Of a stretch of DNA of 64,000 bases, positions 45,169 to 56,283 are shown piece by piece. Below the pieces are notes generated by a model. That model was not told where the DNA came from and made no database searches. It saw only the letters and a program-made list of their open reading frames with translations. Position 1 is the first letter of the stretch, and the number at the start of each line of letters is the position of its first letter. The position numbers were made by a program, and so were the translations under genes. The stretch is from Pseudomonas sp. MPC6 (GTDB lineage: Bacteria > Pseudomonadota > Gammaproteobacteria > Pseudomonadales > Pseudomonadaceae), in contig NZ_CP034783.1 in NCBI RefSeq assembly GCF_006094435.1, positions 585,001 to 649,000 of the forward strand, read 5' to 3'.

Positions 45169-45320
45169 TTCGCGAGCAAGCCCGCATTGGATCGCCTGCG
45201 AACACAAAATTTGTGTCAGGCAGAGATCCCTGTAGGCGCTGGCTTGCCAGCGAAGGCGTCATCAGATTCAACAATGATGTTGGCAGACAGGCCGCTTTCG
45301 CTGGCAAGCCAGCTCCTACA
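45169..45320. repeat. Truncated REP followed by a full REPIN
   Basis: TTCGCGAGCAAGCCCGC (45169-45185) is half a REP of the TGTGGG class. The full pair, TGTAGGCGCTGGCTTGCCAG at 45231 and its inverse ending 45320, is of the other class. Together they fill the convergent waaA-tolC gap. Confidence 0.88.
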
Positions 45321-45331
45321 GGGTGGGATTT

Positions 45332-46765
45332 TCAAGGCCGGGCTTTGAGCTGATCCGCCGCTGCCTTGGCCAGATCCGGCGGCAGGAAGTCTTTATCCGG
45401 GTTGTAGTCAGGTTTGAGATAACGCTTGAGGTCCTGCAGATCGCCCGGGTTCAACGTGCCGGCCGCTTGCTTGAGGCGCAGATTGTCTAGGATGTAGTCG
45501 TAGCGGGTGTTGTTGTAGTTACGCACCGAGGTGTACAGCTCACGCTGGGCATCCAGCACGTCGACGATGTTGCGCGTCCCCACCTGATAACCGATTTCGG
45601 TCGCTTCCACTGCGCTCTGGTTGGAGATGATCGACTGCTTGCGCGCCTGCACCTGCTCGACGTCGGTGTTCACCGCACGGTGCAGGTTGCGGGTGTTTTC
45701 CACCACTTGCCGGCGCAGGGATTCGCGCTGTTGTTCGGTCTGATCCAGGCGTGAATAAGACTCGCGAACCTGTGAGGTGGTGAGGCCGCCACTGTAGATC
45801 GGGATATTCAATTGCAGCGCCAGTGTGCGTTGCTCGATGGGGCCGCCATAAGGCTGGGGGAATGCGTTCGGATTGCTCAAGCCGAAAGCGTCGTTGTCAC
45901 CCTTCTCGTATTTCGCCACCGCATCCACGGTCGGTGCGTGACCGGCCTTGCGCTGCTTGAGGGTTTCTTCAGCCGCGCTGACCGCGTAGTTGCTGGCCAG
46001 CAGATTCAGGTTCTGCCTGGCGGCAGTGTCGACCCAGGCCTTGGCATCGTTCGGGGCCGGTGGCAGTATCGGCAAGGTGTGGACGATACCCTGGATCGAG
46101 TTGTATTGCCGGTTGGTCAGGGTGATCAAGGCTTCGAACGCGTCGTCCACCTGGCGTTGCGCAACGATCCGGTTGGCCCGTGCCGTGTCGTAGCTGGCCT
46201 GGGATTGCAGGACATCGGTCTTGTCCGAGAGGCCGACGTCGAAGCGTTCGTTGGACTGATCGAGCTGGCGCTTGAAGGCGGCTTCTTCGGCCTTGGTCGA
46301 GGCCAGGTTGTCCTGGCTGCGCAACACGTTGAAGTAGTCTTCTGCCGTTTGCAGAATCAGGTTCTGCTCGGTCGCCGAGAGTTGCAGCGCCGCCTGTTCG
46401 TTGACGTCCTTGGCGGCCTGATACTGGAACCAGCGATCGGCGCGGAACAGTGGCTGGGCCAGGGTCGCCTGATAGGAGTTGGCGCTGCGGTTGGCAACGG
46501 ACGCCGGTTGATCGATATCGGTACGCACATTGGCGACCTGGGCGCCGCCGGAGAGGTTTGGCAACAAGCCGGCGCGGGCCTGGGGCACGACTTCTTTCTG
46601 GGCACCGTACTGGGCTCGGGCGGCGGCCAGGTCGGCGTTGTTATCCACCGCTTCCTGATAGACGCTGACCAGGTCGGTGTTGGTCGATAAGGGCGCTTCT
46701 GCTGCCCAGGCCATTCCATTGGACGCACAAGACACGGCTAGGGCCAGTGAGAGTTTGCGCAGCAT
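45332..46765 (-). CDS. tolC: TolC-family outer-membrane channel (OpmH-like)
   Basis: 477 residues with a cleavable signal peptide MLRKLSLALAVSCASNGMAWA. TolC-type proteins form trimeric outer-membrane tunnels for type I secretion and efflux. Internal duplication of the helical hairpin is seen in repeated LQLNIPIYSGG/LAQPLFRADR segments and in ARAQYGAQKEVVPQARAG versus YQVGTRNIVDVLDAQRELY. The position next to thiC matches opmH (PA4974) in PAO1. It stands alone; no inner-membrane partner genes are adjacent. Confidence 0.93.
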   Translation of the reverse strand: MLRKLSLALAVSCASNGMAWAAEAPLSTNTDLVSVYQEAVDNNADLAAARAQYGAQKEVVPQARAGLLPNLSGGAQVANVRTDIDQPASVANRSANSYQATLAQPLFRADRWFQYQAAKDVNEQAALQLSATEQNLILQTAEDYFNVLRSQDNLASTKAEEAAFKRQLDQSNERFDVGLSDKTDVLQSQASYDTARANRIVAQRQVDDAFEALITLTNRQYNSIQGIVHTLPILPPAPNDAKAWVDTAARQNLNLLASNYAVSAAEETLKQRKAGHAPTVDAVAKYEKGDNDAFGLSNPNAFPQPYGGPIEQRTLALQLNIPIYSGGLTTSQVRESYSRLDQTEQQRESLRRQVVENTRNLHRAVNTDVEQVQARKQSIISNQSAVEATEIGYQVGTRNIVDVLDAQRELYTSVRNYNNTRYDYILDNLRLKQAAGTLNPGDLQDLKRYLKPDYNPDKDFLPPDLAKAAADQLKARP

Positions 46766-49117
<2,352 letters not shown>

Positions 49118-49150
49118 TCTGACCTGTGATTGACGGCGGCTGTGCTGCCG

Positions 49151-49262
49151 TCTTCGCGAGCAAGCCGAATCGTCGCACCGCCGCTCCCACATTTGATCCT
49201 GGTGGTACACAATATTTGTGGTCACAGGAGATCCAATGTGGGAGCGGGCTTGCTCGCGAAGG
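49151..49262. repeat. REPIN with a 15-bp insertion in one arm
   Basis: The right arm (49236-49262) is the intact TGTGGGAGCGGGCTTGCTCG class. The left arm reads TTCGCGAGCAAGCC (ending 49166) then CGCTCCCACAT (from 49182), split by 15 extra bases at 49167-49181. Confidence 0.8.
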
Positions 49263-49319
49263 CGCCAGGCCAGGCGCCGAATATCTCAATGACACACTTA
49301 TCCCTCTGAGATAACACCC
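49261..49319 (+). promoter_or_regulatory. cytX leader with inverted repeats and THI-like fragment
   Basis: It holds two GGCGCC palindromes (49261-49266, 49273-49278), an exact 7-bp inverted repeat TATCTCA/TGAGATA (49282-49288, 49307-49313), and CTGAGATAACACCC leading into the TTG start. There is no complete riboswitch. Confidence 0.4.
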
Positions 49320-50612
49320 TTGAGCATTCAACCCAGCACTTATTCCCCCGACATCGCGGTGCCCACCGACAAACGTGTCTTCGGCGGTCGCGATCTGTTT
49401 TCCCTGTGGTTTTCCCTCGGCATCGGCCTGATGGTGCTGCAGACCGGTGCCCTGCTCGCGCCAGGCCTGGGCCTGTCCGGCTCGCTGCTGGCGATTTTCC
49501 TCGGTACGCTGGTCGGCGTTCTGCTGCTGGCCGCCGTCGGCGTGATCGGCAGTGACACCGGCCTGTCGTCGATGGCCGCGCTGAAGCTCAGCCTCGGCAA
49601 ACATGGCGCGAGCCTGCCGGCGGTGCTGAACCTGCTGCAACTGATCGGTTGGGGCTCGTTTGAAATCATCGTGATGCGCGACGCCGCCAGCCTGCTGGGT
49701 GCGCGCGCCTTCAGTGAAGGTAGCCTGCTGTCCAGTCCGCTACTGTGGACCTTGTTTTTTGGTGGGCTGGCGACCTTGCTGGCCGTCAGCGGTCCGCTGA
49801 CGTTCGTGCGGCAGATCCTGCGCAAGTGGGGCATCTGGCTACTGCTGGCCGCGTGCATCTGGCTGACCTGGAACCTGTTCGCCAAGGCCGATCTGGCGGC
49901 GCTGTGGGCACAGGCCGGTGACGGTTCGATGCCGTTCGCCGTGGGCTTCGACATTGCCATCGCCATGCCGCTCTCGTGGCTGCCGCTGATTGCCGACTAC
50001 TCGCGTTTCGGCAAGCGCGCGAAAAATGTGTTCGGCGGTACCGCGATAGGCTTCTTTATCGGTAACTTCTGGCTGATGAGCCTGGGTGTGGCCTACACCC
50101 TGGCGTTCGCGCCGAGCGGTGAAGTCAATGCCTTGCTATTGGCGCTGGCCGGTGCCGGCCTGGGGATTCCGCTGCTGCTGATTCTGCTGGACGAGTCGGA
50201 GAACGCCTTTGCCGATATTCACTCGGCCGCAGTGTCGAGCGGGATTCTGTTGCGCCTGAAGGTCGAGCATCTGGCGCTGGCCATTGGCGTGATCTGCACG
50301 TTGATCGCCTGCCTGGCGCCGTTGGCCCAGTACCAGAACTTCCTGCTGTTGATCGGCTCGGTGTTCGCGCCGCTGTTCGGCGTGGTGCTGGTGGATCACT
50401 TCATCTTGCGCAAACGTTCTGCTCAAGTGACGGCAAGCGCATTGCGCTGGCCGGCGCTGCTCGCCTGGTTGGGCGGGGTGAGCACCTATCACTTGCTGGC
50501 CAACCTGTACCCGGATGTCGGCGCAACCCTGCCGGCGCTGGTCCTGGCAGGGCTGCTGCAGCTGGTACTGGGCCGGGCTTTCAGCTACGGCCGGGAAACA
50601 GCTCGGGCTTGA
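49320..50612 (+). CDS. cytX: NCS1-family permease, putative hydroxymethylpyrimidine transporter CytX
   Basis: 430 residues, about twelve hydrophobic helices, of the cytosine/purine permease type. WFSLGIGLMVLQTGALLAPG near the start, IGWGSFEIIVMRDAASLL and AMPLSWLPLIADYSRFGKRA are NCS1 features. The place after thiC supports uptake of the thiamine precursor HMP, as inferred for CytX. Start is TTG 49320 with no strong Shine-Dalgarno site. The 18 bases across it, CTGAGATAACACCCTTGA, resemble part of a THI element. Its end overlaps the convergent lipoprotein gene by 32 bp. Confidence 0.82.
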   Translation: MSIQPSTYSPDIAVPTDKRVFGGRDLFSLWFSLGIGLMVLQTGALLAPGLGLSGSLLAIFLGTLVGVLLLAAVGVIGSDTGLSSMAALKLSLGKHGASLPAVLNLLQLIGWGSFEIIVMRDAASLLGARAFSEGSLLSSPLLWTLFFGGLATLLAVSGPLTFVRQILRKWGIWLLLAACIWLTWNLFAKADLAALWAQAGDGSMPFAVGFDIAIAMPLSWLPLIADYSRFGKRAKNVFGGTAIGFFIGNFWLMSLGVAYTLAFAPSGEVNALLLALAGAGLGIPLLLILLDESENAFADIHSAAVSSGILLRLKVEHLALAIGVICTLIACLAPLAQYQNFLLLIGSVFAPLFGVVLVDHFILRKRSAQVTASALRWPALLAWLGGVSTYHLLANLYPDVGATLPALVLAGLLQLVLGRAFSYGRETARA

Positions 50613-51327
50613 GAATGCCGTTCAGGCGAGGGTAGGGGATCTTCAATTCGACGTGGCCCAGTGCGTAAGGCGCAATGGTGCTCACTTCGTACTTGAGGAT
50701 CACCCCGCCATACGTCAGTGCCACGTTCTGGGTTTTGACGAAGGGCCAGCTCTTCACGAACTCCGGTTCCTGATCGAGCTTGGTGCTGATCAGCCAGCTG
50801 TTGTGCGCCACTTGCGCGGCTTTCCAGAACGCTTCTTCCTGCCCTGGCACCAGCATGTCCGACAGGGTCAGCACCTTGTGCTGCTGGCGCGAGTAGTTGA
50901 TGAAGCTTCGGCCCGGCGTGCCATGGGCGCCGCCGGTGTCCAGGTAGCTGGAAAACTCGACGATCACCAAGCCGTCATGCTGCTCACGTACCTTGGCTTG
51001 CAGGTAGCTGCTGTGACGCGGGCCTGCACTGCTCAGAAATTGCTCGCGATACGCCGCCAGCGTCGGCGCCACCGGGGCGTCGGGCGAGGTGCGGGTCATT
51101 TGCAGCAAACGTTTTTCGATGATGCCATCCAGTGCCGGTTCGGCAGGGAAGCGCAGGGTGTCGATGTTCACCAACGGGCAGTCCTGGTTGGTGCAGCCCG
51201 GTTTCAGCTGTTCGGAGGCATCGCGGGTGGTTTCCAACGGTGCCCGGTAGCTGGGCTGGAACAGACTCTGGCAGGCGCCCAGGGTCAGGGCGATTGCAGC
51301 CACGGAGGCGATTTTAAAAAGCGACAT
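50581..51327 (-). CDS. DUF3298/RsiV-like lipoprotein
   Basis: 248 residues. The N-terminus MSLFKIASVAAIALTLGAC has a lipobox at Cys19. The C-terminal half contains SYLDTGGAHGTPGRSFINY and VLTLSDMLVPG, typical of the DUF3298 domain seen in RsiV and PdaC. It is expected to be anchored in the envelope; the function is unknown. ATG 51327 has AAGGA upstream. It is divergent from nudF, and its last 32 bases overlap the end of cytX. Confidence 0.85.
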   Translation of the reverse strand: MSLFKIASVAAIALTLGACQSLFQPSYRAPLETTRDASEQLKPGCTNQDCPLVNIDTLRFPAEPALDGIIEKRLLQMTRTSPDAPVAPTLAAYREQFLSSAGPRHSSYLQAKVREQHDGLVIVEFSSYLDTGGAHGTPGRSFINYSRQQHKVLTLSDMLVPGQEEAFWKAAQVAHNSWLISTKLDQEPEFVKSWPFVKTQNVALTYGGVILKYEVSTIAPYALGHVELKIPYPRLNGILKPELFPGRS

Positions 51328-51497
51328 GGGCGTCCTTCATAAAACAGGGAAAGGCAAAAAGTTACCCGCTTCGACTCTCGGCGCAGGAATCAGTTCGCCA
51401 CTAAGCTAATTAGAGTTGGTTTCGCCCTCACCGTCTATCCCGCTCGCTGGAAAGGGGCTGCATCAAAGGTCGCAGGCGCGTTAGGATGGCGCGAAGT

Positions 51498-51513
51498 CGA
51501 GGCTGGAGCCTCG
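51498..51513 (+). other. Hairpin in the nudF leader
   Basis: CGAGGC and GCCTCG form a 6-bp stem with a TGGA loop, 20 bases before the nudF start. No other signal is seen in the 206-bp gap. Confidence 0.35.
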
Positions 51514-51533
51514 GTGTAGAAACGAGGATTGTC

Positions 51534-52151
51534 ATGACTGATTTTGCCAACGCCATTCCGACCGCCGTTGAGATCGTTCGGCGCGAAAAGTGCTTCGAGG
51601 GCTTTTACAAGCTCCACCGCATGCACTTGCGTCACGAATTGTTCGCTGGCGGCATGAGCCGCGAGATCAGCCGGGAAGTGTTTGTGCGCCATGACGCGGT
51701 GTGCGTGTTGCCTTACGATCCGCTGCGCGACGAAGTGGTGTTGATCGAGCAGTTTCGCGTCGGCGCCATGGGCAAGATCGACAACCCGTGGCTGGTCGAA
51801 CTGGTCGCTGGTCTGATCGATAAGGATGAAGAACCGGAAGAAGTTGCTCACCGCGAAGCGCAGGAGGAAGCTGGGCTTGTATTCGGGGCGCTTTGGCCGA
51901 TGACCAAATATTTTCCATCGCCGGGCGGCAGCAATGAATTCGTGCATTTGTACCTGGGGCGTTGCGACAGCACCGGTATCGGCGGCCTGCATGGGCTGGA
52001 GGAAGAAGCAGAAGATATCCGCGTCACGGTCTGGGCGTTCGAAGATGCCCTGCAGGCCGTACGCGACGGGCAAATTGCCAACGCGGCCAGCATCATTGCC
52101 TTGCAATGGTTAGCTTTGAACCGCGCTGAAGTGAGGGGGTTATGGTCGTAA
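51534..52151 (+). CDS. nudF: ADP-ribose pyrophosphatase NudF
   Basis: 205 residues. It splits ADP-ribose into AMP and ribose-5-phosphate. The Nudix box is complete: GLIDKDEEPEEVAHREAQEE then AGL (G-x5-E-x7-REUXEEXGU) near residues 94-116. ATG 51534 has GAGGA 7 nt upstream. It overlaps the DUF1249 gene by 10 bp. The order nudF-yqiB-cpdA-yqiA-parE is the same as in E. coli. Confidence 0.95.
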   Translation: MTDFANAIPTAVEIVRREKCFEGFYKLHRMHLRHELFAGGMSREISREVFVRHDAVCVLPYDPLRDEVVLIEQFRVGAMGKIDNPWLVELVAGLIDKDEEPEEVAHREAQEEAGLVFGALWPMTKYFPSPGGSNEFVHLYLGRCDSTGIGGLHGLEEEAEDIRVTVWAFEDALQAVRDGQIANAASIIALQWLALNRAEVRGLWS

Positions 52152-52594
52152 ACAAGCTGCGCGATCGCTATCGGGTGGACCTGGTGGGGCTGCAAGCGTC
52201 CTGCGAGGCCAACTACGCGCGCCTCATGCGACTGTTGCCGGACATGCGCAACGAGCCCGCGGCGCGGCGCATTGCCGTGACCCACGGTGACCAGATGCTC
52301 GGCGTACTGGCCCTGGAAGTGCTGCAGGTCTGTCCGTATACCACGACCCTGCAAGTGCGCCAGGAACACAGCCTGCCCTGGCTGCCGGTGCCACAACTGG
52401 AAGTTCAGGTCTATCACGACGCGTGCATGGCCGAAGTGGTCAGCGCCGAACATGCACGACGTTTTCGCGGCATCTATCCTTACCCGAACGCCGCCATGCA
52501 CCAGCCTGACGAAAAGGCCCAGCTGAATATGTTCCTGGGCGAGTGGCTGAGCCATTGCCTGGCCTGCGGACACGAGTATGCGGTTGTGCGCTGA
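52142..52594 (+). CDS. DUF1249 (YqiB-like) protein
   Basis: 150 residues, cytoplasmic, related to E. coli YqiB by sequence and position. Features include CEANYARLMRLLP near the start and RGIYPYPNAAMHQPDEKAQL near the C-terminus. The function is unknown. It is translationally coupled to nudF. Confidence 0.88.
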   Translation: MVVNKLRDRYRVDLVGLQASCEANYARLMRLLPDMRNEPAARRIAVTHGDQMLGVLALEVLQVCPYTTTLQVRQEHSLPWLPVPQLEVQVYHDACMAEVVSAEHARRFRGIYPYPNAAMHQPDEKAQLNMFLGEWLSHCLACGHEYAVVR

Positions 52595-52691
52595 TGTGAA
52601 CTGCGTCAGGTTTACAGTTTCCTCTTTTGGTCGTCCCCCAGCATAATTGCGGCACTCATCCATCCCCGTGATCTCGCCCCGGGAGAACGCC

Positions 52692-53507
52692 TTGCCACGC
52701 GTACCCACATTGACCACCGCCGATCCGGCGTTGCTGGTGCAACTCTCCGACAGTCATCTGTTTGCCGAGGCGGCTGGCACGTTGCTAGGCATGAACACGC
52801 GTGACAGCCTGCAACACGTCATTGAGCTGGTACGGTTGCAACAGCCACGGATCGATCTGATCATTGCCAGTGGCGATATCTCCCAGGACGGGACGCTGGA
52901 GTCCTATCAGCAGTTTCGCGACCTGACCCGCCAGCTCGATGCGCCGGCACGCTGGATTCCCGGCAATCACGACGAACCCCGGATCATGGCTGAGGCCGCC
53001 GTGCAGAGTGCATTGCTCGAGCCTGTGGTGGATATCGGTAACTGGCGAGTCACGCTGCTGGATTCGGCAGTGCCGGGCTCGGTGCCGGGGTATCTGGAAG
53101 TCGAACAGTTGCAGTTGCTGGCCCGCTCGCTGAGCGAGGCGCCGGAGCGGCATCATCTGGTGTGCTTCCACCATCATCCGGTGTCGATTGGCTGTGCGTG
53201 GATGGAGCCGATCGGGTTGCGTAATCCAGAGGCGCTGTTTTCGGTTCTGGATCGATTCCCGCAGGTGCGTGCTGTTTTGTGGGGGCATGTTCATCAAGAG
53301 ATCGACCGGGAGCGTAATGACGTGCGGTTGATTGCCTCGCCGTCGACCTGCATTCAGTTCGAACCGGGGAGCGATGATTTCAAGGTGGGGGATCAGGCGC
53401 CGGGGTATCGGTGGTTGCGGCTTATGCCGGATGGCGAGCTCGTAACCGGTGTGGAGCGCGTGACAGGCTTCGAGTTCCAGGTCGACTACGGCTCCAACGG
53501 CTACTAA
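52692..53507 (+). CDS. cpdA: 3',5'-cyclic-AMP phosphodiesterase CpdA
   Basis: 271 residues from TTG 52692, chosen because GGAG lies six bases upstream. A frame extension back to 52647 lacks such a site. CpdA hydrolyses cAMP and lowers Vfr/Crp activity. The metallophosphoesterase motifs are complete: QLSDSHL, SGDISQDG, PGNHDEP, CFHHHPV and LWGHVHQE. In P. aeruginosa cpdA is activated by Vfr; I did not find a clear Vfr site here. Confidence 0.93.
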   Translation: MPRVPTLTTADPALLVQLSDSHLFAEAAGTLLGMNTRDSLQHVIELVRLQQPRIDLIIASGDISQDGTLESYQQFRDLTRQLDAPARWIPGNHDEPRIMAEAAVQSALLEPVVDIGNWRVTLLDSAVPGSVPGYLEVEQLQLLARSLSEAPERHHLVCFHHHPVSIGCAWMEPIGLRNPEALFSVLDRFPQVRAVLWGHVHQEIDRERNDVRLIASPSTCIQFEPGSDDFKVGDQAPGYRWLRLMPDGELVTGVERVTGFEFQVDYGSNGY

Positions 53508-53535
53508 CACTTTTCCTGCGAGTGCCCCCATTCCC

Positions 53536-53625
53536 TGTAGGAGCTGGCTTGCCAGCGAAGGCGGAATGACTGACAACATCAATGCTGAATGTGACGGCCC
53601 CTTCGCTGGCAAGCCAGCTCCTGCA
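53536..53625. repeat. REPIN between cpdA and yqiA
   Basis: TGTAGGAGCTGGCTTGCCAG (from 53536) and its inverse ending CTCCTGCA at 53625; the last arm has one T-to-G change in the TACA tail. Confidence 0.93.
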
Positions 53626-53715
53626 GGGGGATCGCGTTCTTTGCGAAGGTGATGGCACCCAACCCCCCCGACACCCTGTAAACTGCGCCTCTTTACCGAC
53701 GCACAGGGAGCTCAA

Positions 53716-54324
53716 ATGTCCGGTTCGATCCTTTATATCCACGGTTTCAACAGCGCGCCGGCGTCGAACAAGGCCACTCGGTTGATCCAGGTGATGGACC
53801 AACTGGGTTTGAGCGATCAGTTGCGCGTTCCGTACTTGCATCACCACCCCCGTGAAGCCATCGGTCAGCTGGAGCAGGCAATCGAGGAGCTCGGGCGGCC
53901 ATTGCTGGTCGGCAGCTCACTCGGCGGCTACTATGCGACTCACCTGGCCGAGCGCCATGGCTTGAAGGCCCTGTTGATCAACCCTGCCGTCAGTCCGCAT
54001 CGGATGTTCGACGGGTATCTGGGGGCGCAGAAAAACCTGTATACCGATGAGGCCTGGGAATTGACCCACGACCACGTGACGGCCCTGGCCGAGCTGGAAG
54101 TGCCGGCGCCCCGGGATCCGCAGCGGTTTCAGGTGTGGTTGCAGACCGGCGACGAAACGCTGGACTATCGCCTCGCCCAGCAGTATTACCGGGCCTGTGC
54201 CTTGCGCATCCAGGCCGGCGGCGACCATGGTTTCCAGGGATTTGCCGCGCAACTTCCGGCGATGCTGAGTTTTGCCGGCATCGGCGCAGATTTGTATCAG
54301 GCGATTGATTTCACTGCACTGTGA
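53716..54324 (+). CDS. YqiA-type esterase (alpha/beta hydrolase fold)
   Basis: 202 residues. SILYIHGFNSAPAS forms the oxyanion region, GSSLGGYYATHLAERHG contains the nucleophile Ser near residue 77, and GGDHGFQGF the catalytic His. This is the YqiA/YcfP family next to parE. The natural substrate is unknown. ATG 53716 has GGGAG upstream. Confidence 0.9.
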   Translation: MSGSILYIHGFNSAPASNKATRLIQVMDQLGLSDQLRVPYLHHHPREAIGQLEQAIEELGRPLLVGSSLGGYYATHLAERHGLKALLINPAVSPHRMFDGYLGAQKNLYTDEAWELTHDHVTALAELEVPAPRDPQRFQVWLQTGDETLDYRLAQQYYRACALRIQAGGDHGFQGFAAQLPAMLSFAGIGADLYQAIDFTAL

Positions 54325-54378
54325 CGCCTTGCCCCCTTTTTACTGAGCACTTTTTTCACTGAAGGACGACGAGACCCC

Positions 54379-56283
54379 ATGGCCACTCCCAGCGCTAGCT
54401 CCTATAACGCAGACGCCATCGAAGTCCTCTCGGGCCTCGACCCGGTGCGCAAACGCCCCGGGATGTACACCGACACCAGTCGGCCGAACCACCTCGCCCA
54501 GGAAGTCATCGACAACAGCGTCGACGAAGCCTTGGCCGGGCATGCGACTTCGGTGCAGGTCATCCTGCATGCCGATCACTCTGTGGAAGTCAGTGACGAC
54601 GGCCGTGGCATGCCGGTCGACATTCACGCTGAAGAGGGCGTGTCTGGCGTTGAGCTGATCCTCACCAAGCTCCATGCCGGCGGTAAATTTTCCAACAAGA
54701 ACTACCAGTTCTCCGGCGGTTTGCACGGGGTGGGTATTTCCGTGGTCAACGCCTTGTCGACTGAAGTCCGGGTGCGTGTAAAGCGTGACGGCAACGAATA
54801 CCAGATGACGTTTGCCGACGGTTACAAAAAAACCGAACTGGAAGTCATTGGCACCGTCGGCAAACGCAACACCGGCACCAGCGTGTTCTTCGCGCCGGAC
54901 CCGAAGTACTTCGATTCGCCGAAATTCTCCATCAGCCGCCTCAAGCACGTGCTCAAGGCCAAGGCCGTTCTGTGCCCGGGGCTGCTGGTCAGTTTTGAAG
55001 ACAAGGCCACCGGCGAGAAAGTCGAATGGCATTACGAGGACGGCCTGCGCTCCTACCTGGTGGACGCGGTCAGCGCATTCGAGCGCCTGCCCGACGAGCC
55101 GTTTTGCGGCAGCCTGGCCGGTAACAAAGAAGCGGTCGACTGGGCGTTGCTGTGGTTGCCGGAAGGCGGCGACAGCGTCCAGGAAAGCTACGTCAACCTG
55201 ATCCCGACGGCGCAGGGCGGGACTCACGTCAACGGGCTGCGTCAGGGCTTGCTCGACGCCATGCGCGAGTTCTGTGAATTTCGCAGCCTGCTGCCGCGGG
55301 GCGTGAAGCTGGCGCCGGAAGATGTCTGGGAGCGCATCGCCTTCGTCCTGTCGATGAAAATGCAGGAGCCACAATTTTCCGGCCAGACCAAGGAGCGCCT
55401 GTCGTCCCGTGAAGCGGCGGCGTTCGTTTCCGGCGTAGTCAAGGACGCCTTCAGCCTGTGGCTCAATGCCCACCCTGAGACTGGCATGCTCCTGGCAGAA
55501 CTGGCGATCAACAACGCCGGCCGTCGCCTGAAGGCCAGCAAGAAGGTCGAGCGCAAGCGCATTACCCAGGGTCCGGCGCTGCCGGGCAAGCTCGCCGACT
55601 GCGCCGGGCAGGACCCGATGCGTTCCGAGCTGTTTCTGGTGGAAGGTGATTCCGCCGGCGGTTCGGCCAAGCAAGCGCGGGACAAAGAGTTCCAGGCGAT
55701 CCTGCCGTTGCGCGGCAAGATCCTGAACACCTGGGAAGTCGACGGCAGCGAAGTGCTGGCCAGCCAGGAAGTGCACAACATCGCCGTGGCCATCGGTGTC
55801 GATCCAGGCTCGGCGGATATCGCCCAATTGCGTTACGGCAAAATCTGCATCCTCGCCGACGCCGACTCCGACGGCCTGCACATTGCCACCTTGCTGTGCG
55901 CGTTGTTCGTCCAGCATTTCCGCCCGCTGGTGGATGCCGGTCACGTCTACGTCGCAATGCCGCCGCTGTACCGCATCGACCTGGGCAAAGAGATCTACTA
56001 CGCCCTGGACGAAGCCGAGCGCGATGGCATTCTCGATCGCCTGGTGGCCGAGAAGAAACGCGGCAAGCCCCAGGTCACCCGATTCAAGGGCCTGGGTGAA
56101 ATGAACCCGCCACAGCTGCGCGAAACCACCATGGACCCGAACACCCGGCGCCTGGTGCAGCTGACGCTGGACGATTTCGCAGCGACCTCGGAAATGATGG
56201 ACATGCTGCTGGCGAAGAAACGCGCCGGCGACCGTAAATCCTGGCTGGAGTCCAAAGGCAACCTGGCCGAGGTTCTGGGCTGA
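54379..56283 (+). CDS. parE: DNA topoisomerase IV subunit B ParE
   Basis: 634 residues. ParE is the ATPase half of topoisomerase IV, which decatenates chromosomes. GHKL motifs are EVSDDGRGMP and GLHGVGISVVNALS, and the Toprim region has VEGDSAGGSAKQAR and ILADADSDG. The quinolone-determining stretch looks unaltered. ATG 54379. parC follows after two small genes that overlap start to stop, so all four probably share a transcript. Confidence 0.97.
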   Translation: MATPSASSYNADAIEVLSGLDPVRKRPGMYTDTSRPNHLAQEVIDNSVDEALAGHATSVQVILHADHSVEVSDDGRGMPVDIHAEEGVSGVELILTKLHAGGKFSNKNYQFSGGLHGVGISVVNALSTEVRVRVKRDGNEYQMTFADGYKKTELEVIGTVGKRNTGTSVFFAPDPKYFDSPKFSISRLKHVLKAKAVLCPGLLVSFEDKATGEKVEWHYEDGLRSYLVDAVSAFERLPDEPFCGSLAGNKEAVDWALLWLPEGGDSVQESYVNLIPTAQGGTHVNGLRQGLLDAMREFCEFRSLLPRGVKLAPEDVWERIAFVLSMKMQEPQFSGQTKERLSSREAAAFVSGVVKDAFSLWLNAHPETGMLLAELAINNAGRRLKASKKVERKRITQGPALPGKLADCAGQDPMRSELFLVEGDSAGGSAKQARDKEFQAILPLRGKILNTWEVDGSEVLASQEVHNIAVAIGVDPGSADIAQLRYGKICILADADSDGLHIATLLCALFVQHFRPLVDAGHVYVAMPPLYRIDLGKEIYYALDEAERDGILDRLVAEKKRGKPQVTRFKGLGEMNPPQLRETTMDPNTRRLVQLTLDDFAATSEMMDMLLAKKRAGDRKSWLESKGNLAEVLG

